From Pseudodesulfovibrio nedwellii (GTDB lineage Bacteria > Desulfobacterota > Desulfovibrionia > Desulfovibrionales > Desulfovibrionaceae): DNA of 64,000 bases. The stretch is taken from positions 2,103,501 through 2,167,500 of the forward strand of contig NZ_AP026709.1 of NCBI RefSeq assembly GCF_027923765.1, read 5' to 3'. Each line of letters begins with the position of its first letter. Position 1 is the stretch's first letter. Below the pieces are notes generated by a model. The model was not told the DNA's origin. It did not search any database and saw only the letters and a list, made by a program, of their open reading frames with translations. Shown piece after piece: positions 8,142-16,367 of the stretch. Made by a program: the position numbers and the translations under genes.

Positions 8142-8948
8142 ATGCATTTTCCCCGTATTTTCATCATCATACTTATTCTGGTTTCGTTTACCACGACCCC
8201 ACACACAGCGCACGCCGACTACCTGACCATCAGGGTACCGGCATATTCTGACGGCATCCACAGCTACTTCGTCGACCTTTTGACCACTGCATTATCAAAG
8301 GCCGGACACCTGGCGGCCATCGAACAAGTTTCGGACATTCCTCACCTGCGAGAACGAACCATGCTGGAAACCGGAGAACTCAGCGTTCTTTGGCTCGTCC
8401 GCTCGCAAAAAAGAGACAAACGCTATTTTCCTGTCCCTGTGAAGCTGACCAACGGCATGATCGGAAAACGTGTCCTCCTAGTCCCCCGCGATCAAAAAGA
8501 AGACTACAAAGACGTCAAGACCCTTCGAGACTTCAAGGAGCTTGGCAAGATCGGTGGATTCGGTACCCAATGGTTTGATGTCGGCGTATGGAAAGCCAAT
8601 GACCTTCCTTATCTGGAAGTCACGCAATGGAGGCTCCTTTACCGCATGGTCGCAGACGAATCACGAGGTGTAGACTACTTTTCCAGAGGAATAAATGAAG
8701 TCATGGATGAAGTTGAGAACCATTCTGAACTTGTCATCGAACCGCACATTATGCTCGTTTATAATCGTGATTTCATTTTTTATGTCAGCCCAACCCGCCC
8801 CCAATTGGCAGAAACTCTTCGCTCGGCCCTTGAAGAAGCCAGAGACTCCGGCCTGGTGGACCAACTCATCAAAAAGCATTGGGGCAAAACCTTTGAATTA
8901 CTCCAACCCGAAACCCGTACGATCATCCCCCTGCATTCTCCGCAATAG
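8142..8948 (+). CDS. Periplasmic solute-binding-like protein (SBP_bac_3 type)
   Basis: The 268-residue product begins with a cleavable signal peptide (hydrophobic IFIIILILVSF, then AHADY). The rest has the layout of family 3 solute-binding proteins: an N-terminal lobe, the crossing segment KTLRDFKELGKIGGFGT, and a C-terminal helix ALEEARDSGLVDQLIKKHWG typical of the family. No transporter permease or ATPase gene is adjacent. The ligand is unknown; such orphan binding proteins can act as sensor partners. The ATG is preceded by GAGGAG. The next gene encodes a K+-channel-like protein. Confidence 0.75.
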   Translation: MHFPRIFIIILILVSFTTTPHTAHADYLTIRVPAYSDGIHSYFVDLLTTALSKAGHLAAIEQVSDIPHLRERTMLETGELSVLWLVRSQKRDKRYFPVPVKLTNGMIGKRVLLVPRDQKEDYKDVKTLRDFKELGKIGGFGTQWFDVGVWKANDLPYLEVTQWRLLYRMVADESRGVDYFSRGINEVMDEVENHSELVIEPHIMLVYNRDFIFYVSPTRPQLAETLRSALEEARDSGLVDQLIKKHWGKTFELLQPETRTIIPLHSPQ

Positions 8949-8976
8949 GCCGCGCCATTGCAACGAGGACTGTTTT

Positions 8977-9780
8977 GTGCAAATAATCCATTGCAGTATG
9001 GAACAAAAATCAAATTCATCTTTTTGGAGCGTGGCCTTCACTCACTTTGTCCCCTGTTTTTTTGTAGGGGTCTTTCTACTTTACCTGTTGAACGGCATCC
9101 TCCCGGAGGATGTTATTGTCGCTCTGGCCAAGGGCATGTTCAGTCTGGAAGATGTAATTATCGCCGTCCTGAACGGCACGCTCACAGCGGGCATTGTCTG
9201 GCTTTTCCATAGGGACAGAAATCGACGCCTCAAACGAGTGGGGGATCGTTCGCAACACCCCGTCGAAAAGAAAATGTTGCGACACGCCACCCTTGTAGGA
9301 TTCATCGGAGGAGCGCTTGATGTGTTGCTTCTGCTCCACGCCGAAGGCGTTATCCTTATCACCATAATTGTCGTCGTTATTCTTGGTTTACACCTCAAAG
9401 CATTCAATCATCATATTGTCAGGATGCTCAAACCAGGCAACATCGCAACCTGGAATGAAGTATCCGAACTTATGCGAATCTACATGACCATGCTTGCCGG
9501 TTTCACTCTGCTCAACGCCACGCTGGAAGGTGCACACCTCCTCCTCGGAAGCGCTCCACCATTTGGATTCATGGTGAACGGCGGCGACATTTTTCTCAAT
9601 TCATTCTATTATACGGTGGTCACCATGACCACACTAGGATTCGGTGACATTGTACCACAAACCTGGGATGGCAAATTGATGCTGATTTTCCAGTGTCTTG
9701 TCAGCTACATAATGTTTGCACTCATGGTCGGTATCATCACACGCGGCGTCGTCCGAGTCCGCGATAAAGACGAATACTAG
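8977..9780 (+). CDS. Potassium-channel-like membrane protein
   Basis: The protein has about 267 residues from a GTG start preceded by GAGGA at 7 bases; an ATG at 8998 without a clear ribosome site is the alternative. Hydrophobic segments occur near the N terminus (two), in the middle (FIGGALDVLLLLHAEGVILI) and before the pore. Near the C terminus, YYTVVTMTTLGFGDIVPQT carries the K+ selectivity filter TLGFGD between two membrane segments, as in the Ion_trans_2 family. The N-terminal part is not a known sensor domain to me. It is followed 8 bases later by a Kef-type transporter, so both probably handle monovalent cations together. Confidence 0.85.
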   Translation: MQIIHCSMEQKSNSSFWSVAFTHFVPCFFVGVFLLYLLNGILPEDVIVALAKGMFSLEDVIIAVLNGTLTAGIVWLFHRDRNRRLKRVGDRSQHPVEKKMLRHATLVGFIGGALDVLLLLHAEGVILITIIVVVILGLHLKAFNHHIVRMLKPGNIATWNEVSELMRIYMTMLAGFTLLNATLEGAHLLLGSAPPFGFMVNGGDIFLNSFYYTVVTMTTLGFGDIVPQTWDGKLMLIFQCLVSYIMFALMVGIITRGVVRVRDKDEY

Positions 9781-9788
9781 GAGCTGCC

Positions 9789-11408
9789 ATGCACCTTGAC
9801 CCGCTCATCATTTTTTTCGCCTTCGGCTTCGGCTACCTGGCAAGTCGGGTCGGTCTGCCTCCATTGGTGGGATATCTTGTCGCGGGGTTTGCGCTCTCAA
9901 CGCAGGGATATACTTCTGGACCGATCATTCAGGAAATAGCCGATATAGGTGTGACCATCCTACTCTTCACCATCGGCCTCAAACTCAAAATCAGAAATCT
10001 CCTCAAACCCGAAGTCTGGGCCGGAGCCTCTCTGCACATGCTCATCACCGTGGCCATCTTCTCGGCAGGGTTGATGGGGCTGGCCGCAACAGGCATGACA
10101 TTTTTTGCAGGACTGAACCTGAAAACAGCGTTACTGATCGCCTTTGCACTCAGCTTTTCCTCCACAGTCTTCGCTGTAAAAATACTTGAAGAAAGCGGTC
10201 GTTCCTCCTCGCTCAACGGCAGAACAGCCATCGGCGTTTTGATCATTCAAGATATTTTCGCAGTGCTTTTTCTTACCTTTTCCACAGGCAAAATTCCGTC
10301 AATATGGGCGATTGTCGTTATCGGCGCACTGCCCATAGCCCGTTGGCTGTTCATGCGCATACTCAATCGTATAGGACATGGAGAACTGCAGGTTCTATTC
10401 GGGTTTTTCCTGGCTTTCGTGGCCGGAGCATGGGCCTTTAATATTGTAGGGCTGAAGGCGGACCTCGGCGCGCTCATCATGGGCATGCTGCTCGCACCAC
10501 ACGCAAGGGCCAGCGACCTTGCATCATCCCTCTATTCCATCAAGGATTTCCTGCTGGTCGGGTTCTTCCTTGAAATCGGACTGGCCGGACTACCTTCGCT
10601 CGCCACGTTAAATGCAGCACTTTTGCTCGTCATGGTCATCCCCATCAAGGTGGCACTGTTCTTCTTCCTGTTCTCCAGATTCCGTATGAAAGCACGGACA
10701 AGTCTCATCACTACCCTGAATCTGGCCAACTACAGCGAATTCGGTCTGATCGTCGGAGGGTTGGCTGTTGCCAATGGCTGGCTCGAACGCGACTGGCTCC
10801 TCGCTATTGCCGTAGCCCTGTCCATCTCGTTCGTCATAGCCTCGCCTTTCAACAAGATAGCTGACACCATTTTCGAAAAAGTACGCCTTCTCCTGAAACA
10901 ATTTGAAACCGAGGAACGCCACCCGGATGAAGAACAATACGATGCCGGGACCTGGCAGATCGTCGTTCTAGGGATGGGACGTGTTGGAACCGGTGCATAC
11001 GACTATTTCACTGAAAAATTCGGTCCTGTGGTGCTTGGTATTGATTTCAATGCGGACACCGTGGACACCTTATTAGAAAATGGAAAGCACGTTGGTCTCG
11101 CCGACGTTTCTGACCCGGATTTCTGGCACAAACTTCCTACGTCAGGAGCAATGGTCAGGCTGGTTGTTCTAACCATGCCCAACCTCGCTTCTCAGCTCTA
11201 TGTCGTAAAAAAGCTCAAAGAACGTGGTTTCCCTGGACAAATCGCGGCTATGGCGACCTATGACGATGAAGTTGATGTCCTCCGCGAGGCCGGTGTCAGC
11301 ACATCATTCAACGTTTTCGCCGAAGCCGGCTTTGGTCTCGGTTCTCATATATGCAAAGAAATGGATATATCAGATATAAAATCGATGAAACCGGAAGACA
11401 AAGCCTGA
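9789..11408 (+). CDS. Kef-type cation/proton antiporter (CPA2) with TrkA-N domain
   Basis: The first 370 residues of this 539-residue protein are a polytopic Na/H exchanger-type domain with motifs such as GLPPLVGYLVAGFALS near the start, IALSFSSTVFAVKILEE-like helix sequence, and GLKADLGALIMGMLLAPHA. Residues from about 390 form a Rossmann TrkA-N domain (IVVLGMGRVGTG, the NAD(H)-binding loop, then VVLGIDFN). The arrangement matches KefB/KefC-type K+ efflux systems in the inner membrane. The ATG has an AGGAG site 8 bases after the channel gene. No TrkA-C domain is apparent. Confidence 0.9.
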   Translation: MHLDPLIIFFAFGFGYLASRVGLPPLVGYLVAGFALSTQGYTSGPIIQEIADIGVTILLFTIGLKLKIRNLLKPEVWAGASLHMLITVAIFSAGLMGLAATGMTFFAGLNLKTALLIAFALSFSSTVFAVKILEESGRSSSLNGRTAIGVLIIQDIFAVLFLTFSTGKIPSIWAIVVIGALPIARWLFMRILNRIGHGELQVLFGFFLAFVAGAWAFNIVGLKADLGALIMGMLLAPHARASDLASSLYSIKDFLLVGFFLEIGLAGLPSLATLNAALLLVMVIPIKVALFFFLFSRFRMKARTSLITTLNLANYSEFGLIVGGLAVANGWLERDWLLAIAVALSISFVIASPFNKIADTIFEKVRLLLKQFETEERHPDEEQYDAGTWQIVVLGMGRVGTGAYDYFTEKFGPVVLGIDFNADTVDTLLENGKHVGLADVSDPDFWHKLPTSGAMVRLVVLTMPNLASQLYVVKKLKERGFPGQIAAMATYDDEVDVLREAGVSTSFNVFAEAGFGLGSHICKEMDISDIKSMKPEDKA

Positions 11409-11500
11409 TCACTCCGTCCCGCGTACATGTGCAACCTGTGCACACGGTTGCCGTCACGCCCGACATTGGATAGAGGTCCTTGAAACCAGACAGGCACTTC

Positions 11501-12478
11501 ATGAAAAATATATCTCCGATTCGTTTCCGTCTTATTGTTCAGACCGCATTCACACTCTTTTGCATCTATGTCGGATTCCGCTTTGCCGCATTCCTCGCAT
11601 GGGCAAACGGATTGTCCGACACGTTTGTCCCCAAACCGGGTGCCGTGGAAGGATTCCTGCCCATCAGCGCCCTGCTCGGCTTTCGCCGATTCATAACGAC
11701 TGGAGAGTGGGACAGCATCCATCCAGCGGGGTTATCCATTTTCATCGCTGCCCTGCTCATGGCATTTCTTTTTCGCAAAGGCTTCTGCGGCTATGTCTGT
11801 CCCATCGGTTTCGTTTCCAATCTCCTCGAACGTGCCGGACGCAGGATAAACCTTTCCAAAACTCCGCCCAAATGGATCAACATACCGTTAACCGGCATTA
11901 AATATCTGCTGCTCGGCGGATTTTGCTTCGCCATATTTTCCATGGACGCCCGCTCGCTGGAGGCATTCATCACCGGACCGTACAACATGGTGTCCGACGC
12001 GAAAATGCTCGCATTCTTCACCAGTCCGTCCGCCCTGTCACTGACCGTCATCGGGGTGCTTGCCCTACTGAGCCTCATCGTCCGCAATTTCTGGTGCCGT
12101 TACCTCTGTCCATATGGCGCACTTCTCGGCCTGTTCGCATGGATCGGCCCGATCCATGTCAAACGCAACACTACCACCTGCATTGATTGCGGAAAATGCA
12201 CGGCACATTGCCCTGCCGGTATCAGAGTACAGGACAAAAAAATGGTTCGATCACCCGAATGTATTGGTTGCGCACAATGTATAGCAGAATGCCCAGTGGA
12301 CGGCTGCCTATCCTTTTCCGTGGCTGGCCGGAAGGGCATACCATGGTTAACCGTAGGCATCGGTACCGTAGCAGTCCTGATGCTTGTGTGGACGTGGGCA
12401 AAAACCACCGGGCACTGGGACAGCGAAATGCCGTCCTTCATGCTCAAGCGAATCTACACGATGGCTTTTGGAGCGTAA
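11501..12478 (+). CDS. Membrane polyferredoxin, NapH/NosR-like 4Fe-4S protein
   Basis: With the ATG at 11501 the protein has 325 residues. It has several membrane helices, two CxxxCP membrane motifs (FCGYVCPIGF and WCRYLCPYGA) and two 4Fe-4S ferredoxin motifs near 220-270 (CIDCGKCTAHCPAG and CIGCAQCIAECPVDGC). A last membrane helix follows. This layout is that of NapH/NosR/YccM-type proteins, which pass electrons across or from the membrane. The electron partner is not encoded next to it. A TTG codon 21 bases upstream is an alternative start. Confidence 0.85.
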   Translation: MKNISPIRFRLIVQTAFTLFCIYVGFRFAAFLAWANGLSDTFVPKPGAVEGFLPISALLGFRRFITTGEWDSIHPAGLSIFIAALLMAFLFRKGFCGYVCPIGFVSNLLERAGRRINLSKTPPKWINIPLTGIKYLLLGGFCFAIFSMDARSLEAFITGPYNMVSDAKMLAFFTSPSALSLTVIGVLALLSLIVRNFWCRYLCPYGALLGLFAWIGPIHVKRNTTTCIDCGKCTAHCPAGIRVQDKKMVRSPECIGCAQCIAECPVDGCLSFSVAGRKGIPWLTVGIGTVAVLMLVWTWAKTTGHWDSEMPSFMLKRIYTMAFGA

Positions 12479-12491
12479 AACTATCGAAAGA

Positions 12492-12827
12492 TTACTCCGC
12501 GCAATCCACGCAGAGTTCTGTTTCAGGCATGGCCTTGAGCCGAGCCATGGGGATCGGCTCCTCACATTCGACACACAAACCAAAATCCTCGTCTTCGTCC
12601 ACCCGTCTCAGGGCTTCCTTCAAACGGACCAGCCGGACCTTGCTCTTTGAGTGCTGGGCTTCGGCCACGGACTGATTGACTATATTGTCCATGCGGGAAA
12701 TACGTCCGATGGCGTTGTCCGGGGCCACTGGTTTAAGCAATTCCTTGAGTCGAGGAATCTCCATTTTCAAGGCTTCGATTTCTGCCTGAGCGTACACCTT
12801 GAACTCCTGCTTTTGTGCATCAGTCAT
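12492..12827 (-). CDS. DksA/TraR-family zinc-finger protein
   Basis: This 111-residue protein has an N-terminal coiled-coil-like helical region and a C-terminal zinc finger, CVEC (near 85-88) and CVDC (near 106-109), with the DksA-type surround FGLCVECEEPIPMARLKAMPE. DksA-type proteins bind the RNA polymerase secondary channel. It is shorter than classical DksA, and the acidic tip residues cannot be assigned with certainty, so it may be a DksA-like or TraR-like paralogue. Its ATG overlaps the aminotransferase stop by one base (TAATG). Confidence 0.9.
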   Translation of the reverse strand: MTDAQKQEFKVYAQAEIEALKMEIPRLKELLKPVAPDNAIGRISRMDNIVNQSVAEAQHSKSKVRLVRLKEALRRVDEDEDFGLCVECEEPIPMARLKAMPETELCVDCAE

Positions 12828-13984
12828 TATCCCAACCCCCTTAATCTGTTCATGGCGTCCTCAAGGGCATCCATTTCCTTGGCAAAACAAAAGCGAACCA
12901 ACGTCTCCCCTACTGGGCCGGAATAAAAAGCGGAACCAGGCACACAGGCCACGCCAGTCTTTTCCAACAGATGCAAAGCACGCTCCTTGGCCGTCTTCCC
13001 CGGCAATGAAGTCACATCCGCCAGCGTATAATACGCGCCATCCGGTACGTGAGGCGTCAGGCCGATATCTCGCAAGGTGTCGCAAAACATATCCCGTTTC
13101 ATCTGGTGGTCATCTGATATACCCTGATAATATTCCGGCCCCAATTCTTCCAGTCCTCTGGCCGCACCAATCTGCAAAGGAGCAGGCGCACAGATATAGA
13201 CCAAATCACTAAAATGGCCGATAGGCAAAGCCCATTCCGGGTCGCAGATGGCATACCCAAGCCTCCAGCCGGTGATGGCAAAGACTTTGGACAAACCTGA
13301 AATGGTAATCGTCCGCCGAGCCATGCCCGAAATAGTCGCAGGACTGATGTGTTCATGGCCGTCGAACACGAAATGCTCATATATCTCATCGGTAAAAACA
13401 AAAATATCATGAGACTCGGCAAAATCGGCAATGAGTTCCAATTCCTTACGGGAAAACACCTTGCCCGCAGGGTTGGATGGGGTATTCAAAATCATGGCGC
13501 GGGTCTTTGATGTTACGGCCTGCTCCAAATCTTCGGCGGTAAACTCCCAATTCGGCGGCTCCAGAATAATAGATACCGGCTTAATACCAAGCGAAGCCAT
13601 GGTCACTATATGATAGCCATAGTATGGCTCGAAAACGATGACTTCGTCGCCCTCGTTGAGCAGGGCAAGACAGGCTGCGTAAAATGCGCCCGTGGCTCCG
13701 GCGGAAGAGACCACCTGATTCTCCGGGTTCACATCCATGCCGGTATATCGTTTCTGCTTGGCAGCTATAGCTTCACGAAACCGAGGCAACCCATCGAAGC
13801 GGGTATAAATATTGGTGCCCGCCTTCATGGCTTCCTCTGCCCCCTTGATGACCACATCCGGCACGGGCAAGTCACACACACCCTGTGCCAGGTTCACGCC
13901 GGACACTCGCGCGCATTCCAGCGTCATATTCCTGATTTCGGATTGGGCCACCAACGGTCTTCGCTTGCTCACTTTCAACGTCAT
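12827..13984 (-). CDS. Pyridoxal-phosphate-dependent class I aminotransferase
   Basis: This 385-residue enzyme has the class I/II fold signatures: VNLAQGVCDLPVPD at the start, NQVVSSAGATGAFYAACLAL, LNTPSNPAGKVFSRKEL (Asn contacting PLP), FVFTDEIYEHFVF (Asp binding the PLP ring nitrogen), and TISGLSKVFAITGWRLGY, where SLSK-type Ser-x-x-Lys holds the cofactor. A C-terminal arginine (ETLVRFCFA) would bind the substrate carboxylate. It is probably an aspartate- or aromatic-type aminotransferase; the substrate cannot be fixed from sequence alone. It is followed by the DksA-like gene. Confidence 0.92.
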   Translation of the reverse strand: MTLKVSKRRPLVAQSEIRNMTLECARVSGVNLAQGVCDLPVPDVVIKGAEEAMKAGTNIYTRFDGLPRFREAIAAKQKRYTGMDVNPENQVVSSAGATGAFYAACLALLNEGDEVIVFEPYYGYHIVTMASLGIKPVSIILEPPNWEFTAEDLEQAVTSKTRAMILNTPSNPAGKVFSRKELELIADFAESHDIFVFTDEIYEHFVFDGHEHISPATISGMARRTITISGLSKVFAITGWRLGYAICDPEWALPIGHFSDLVYICAPAPLQIGAARGLEELGPEYYQGISDDHQMKRDMFCDTLRDIGLTPHVPDGAYYTLADVTSLPGKTAKERALHLLEKTGVACVPGSAFYSGPVGETLVRFCFAKEMDALEDAMNRLRGLG

Positions 13985-14036
13985 GGGGTATTCTCTTCCT
14001 CATCCTCTGAATTTTTTACATGAAGGCACACTGTAT

Positions 14037-14786
14037 ATGACTTCACTCAGGAATAAAACCCTTGTCCTGACAGGCGCATCCATGGGTATCGGCGCTGCCC
14101 TTGCCCGTGAACTGGCATATGATGGCGTCAACCTCGTCCTTGGAGCGCGCACCGAATCAAAACTGACAAAAGCCCGCGATGCATGCCGTGCTCTTGGCGT
14201 CAAAGCGGAATGTCTGGCGGGTGATGTATCCTCCTCCAACGTAGCTCAGGAGTTGGTCCAAACAGCCCATGAACTCGGCAACTTTCACGGTTTCATCCAT
14301 GCCGCTGGTGTTCTCGCACCCGGCCCCACGGTTTGGGAAACCACCAAAACCCGATTCCGCGAAGTCATGAACGCTTCCGTAGGCGCCGGGCATCAACTCA
14401 TTCGCCATGCCACGCCTCTTCTTCTTAAACGTGGTGAAGGGTTGGCCGTTTTTTTCGGCTCCGGTGCGGCGGAACGCGCCCAACCCGGCATTGGGGCATA
14501 TTGTACAGCCAAAGCCGCCGAAGAACATCTGGCCCGTCAATTGGCCGCTGAAGCTCCGGTCATTACCACGGTCATCTGGCGACCGGGTATCGTGGAAACA
14601 CGTATGCAAAAAGATGCCAGAAACTCCACAGGAGGTGGTGCGGACCAACTCAAATCAGTCTTCAAACCGTGGAAAAAAGATGGATTGCTCATGACACCCA
14701 AACAATCTGCACGAGGGCTAGTCGACTTCCTTCATAATAATCCACGGCGCTACCACGGCAAAGTCGCGGATATCCGAAACATCTGA
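14037..14786 (+). CDS. Short-chain dehydrogenase/reductase
   Basis: From the ATG at 14037 the protein has 249 residues, a normal SDR length. It has the nucleotide motif TGASMGIGAALA, the LAGDVSS segment, the HAAGVLAPG stretch and the catalytic YCTAKAA (YxxxK) preceded by a serine in FFGSGAAE. It should catalyse an NAD(P)-dependent oxidation or reduction; the substrate is unknown. The longer open frame to 13812 overlaps the divergent aminotransferase gene and is not family-like. A lipoprotein gene follows after 78 bases. Confidence 0.9.
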   Translation: MTSLRNKTLVLTGASMGIGAALARELAYDGVNLVLGARTESKLTKARDACRALGVKAECLAGDVSSSNVAQELVQTAHELGNFHGFIHAAGVLAPGPTVWETTKTRFREVMNASVGAGHQLIRHATPLLLKRGEGLAVFFGSGAAERAQPGIGAYCTAKAAEEHLARQLAAEAPVITTVIWRPGIVETRMQKDARNSTGGGADQLKSVFKPWKKDGLLMTPKQSARGLVDFLHNNPRRYHGKVADIRNI

Positions 14787-14864
14787 GGTTTTGTTGACGG
14801 AAACCCCCGGACCCCATATATCCTGATAGAGGAATCCAATCCATTATCAGTACAAGGAGATACC

Positions 14865-15416
14865 ATGAAAAAATGTGCATACGCCTTCTGTCTGCTTTTC
14901 ATCCTCGGCCTGCTGACTGCCTGTGGCGGTGATGACGTTGCCGACGATCCGAACCTATCTTCAGAGGCAAAGACCATTGTCGAAGAACTCGGTGGTCCTT
15001 TCTCCGATACGGAATTCAAAAAATTTCTCACAGACCTTCCGGATATCCCGAGTATGACCGCCCAGTCCCAGCAGGACATGGGAGAGGTCAGCGGCGCAGC
15101 CTTGTCTGCCAAGATTCTGGCCGAAGTCAAAAGCAAAGGGTGGAATGAAGAACGGTTCATGTACATATACAGCCATTCCATGGCCATGGTGAATGTGGAA
15201 CAAATCAACATCATGAACGAACAAGTCAAAAAGCAGATGGAAGACATGCCGGAAGAGCAAAAGAAAATGATGGAACAGATGTTGAACAAACAGATGGGCG
15301 GACAGATGGAAGCGTACAAGGCTGAAGTCGATAAACAAGTGCCAGCCTCTGAACAGGCTATCATTCGGGACAACATGGAAGCCCTGTACGCCGCATTCGG
15401 CCTTCCTCAGGAATAA
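14865..15416 (+). CDS. Hypothetical lipoprotein
   Basis: The 183-residue product has a lipoprotein signal peptide (LLFILGLLTAC, Cys near residue 20) followed by a charged, largely helical body with methionine- and glutamate-rich stretches (EQVKKQMEDMPEEQKKMMEQ). I recognise no domain. AAGGAG precedes the ATG. The gene lies 6 bases before an APH-fold kinase and SelO, which suggests co-transcription but not a function. Confidence 0.8.
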   Translation: MKKCAYAFCLLFILGLLTACGGDDVADDPNLSSEAKTIVEELGGPFSDTEFKKFLTDLPDIPSMTAQSQQDMGEVSGAALSAKILAEVKSKGWNEERFMYIYSHSMAMVNVEQINIMNEQVKKQMEDMPEEQKKMMEQMLNKQMGGQMEAYKAEVDKQVPASEQAIIRDNMEALYAAFGLPQE

Positions 15417-15422
15417 TTCATA

Positions 15423-16367
15423 ATGATTGAACGACTCACCTTGTGGGGGTTGGCTCCAGGCCGACACATTCCTGACATAGAATTGCCCGGCAGCCCCCAA
15501 CGGTGCATGGGGCGTGCTCCGGTGGAAGACGATACAGGACGAGTATGGGTGCTGGAGCATCTTCACCCCGGCCAGTTTGACCACCGAGAACGAATCGGTC
15601 GCGCCTTGTCTTTCCTCGAAGGCACGGGGTTCCCGGTACCAGCCTACCTCCCGGATCTCAACGGACGTTTTGTGGCCGAACATGAAAACGATTATTATCA
15701 ACTCTCTCCATTCGTTCCCGGTACTCCTCTGCCACAACCGGAATTCATCGAAGACAAAGAACGAGGCCACAATCTCGGTGCCGTCCTTGCGGCATTGCAT
15801 ACCGCCGGTGCAAACATCCGGGAATTCGACACAGAACCGCCGTTTATTCTGGAAAACTACATTAACGAACTCATGGCGAAGCTTGCACCGCGCCAACCAA
15901 AAATCCATGATGCATTGCTCCCGGCTATAGACTCGCTAGTCCCTCTTTTCGAAGCATGGGAGGACCTCCCCAAAGCGCTGTGTCACGGAGATTTCCACCC
16001 GCTCAACACCATTTGGCGCGACCAGTCCGTTGCCGCAGTCATTGATTGGGAATTCATTGGCATCCGGCCCGCACTGTTCGATGTGGCCAACTGCCTCGGT
16101 TGTATCGGCATTGAAGACCCTCTGGCCCTCGTTCGCGGCCTGACTCCAACCCTCTTGTCGACACTCCAGAAAACCGGCTGCCTCGAAAAAACAAACTTTG
16201 CCCTCTTACCGGAACTCATTCTTGGTATGCGGTTTGCGTGGATGTCTGAATGGCTCAGACGAAACGATACCGAAATGATTAACATTGAAATCGACTATAT
16301 ACGTCTATTTTCCAACTCCATAGATTCCCTCCTTCCCGCCTGGAAAAACCTCTTGGGGCAATCATGA
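15423..16367 (+). CDS. APH-fold phosphotransferase (homoserine kinase II/choline kinase-like)
   Basis: The 314-residue protein has the small-molecule kinase active site: LCHGDFHPLNTIW (the HGDxxxxN catalytic loop, near 194-206) and AVIDWEF (metal-binding Asp). The N-terminal lobe has a glycine-poor nucleotide loop and a VLEHLHPG strand with no clear invariant Lys. Such proteins phosphorylate hydroxyl groups of small substrates; ThrB2-like homoserine kinase is one possibility. Its stop overlaps the SelO start (ATGA), so the two are translationally coupled. Confidence 0.82.
   Translation: MIERLTLWGLAPGRHIPDIELPGSPQRCMGRAPVEDDTGRVWVLEHLHPGQFDHRERIGRALSFLEGTGFPVPAYLPDLNGRFVAEHENDYYQLSPFVPGTPLPQPEFIEDKERGHNLGAVLAALHTAGANIREFDTEPPFILENYINELMAKLAPRQPKIHDALLPAIDSLVPLFEAWEDLPKALCHGDFHPLNTIWRDQSVAAVIDWEFIGIRPALFDVANCLGCIGIEDPLALVRGLTPTLLSTLQKTGCLEKTNFALLPELILGMRFAWMSEWLRRNDTEMINIEIDYIRLFSNSIDSLLPAWKNLLGQS

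Noticed and set aside
7920..8261. Minus-strand ORF of 113 residues between ffh and the solute-binding gene
   Set aside because: It overlaps the signal peptide region of the binding protein and has no recognisable features.
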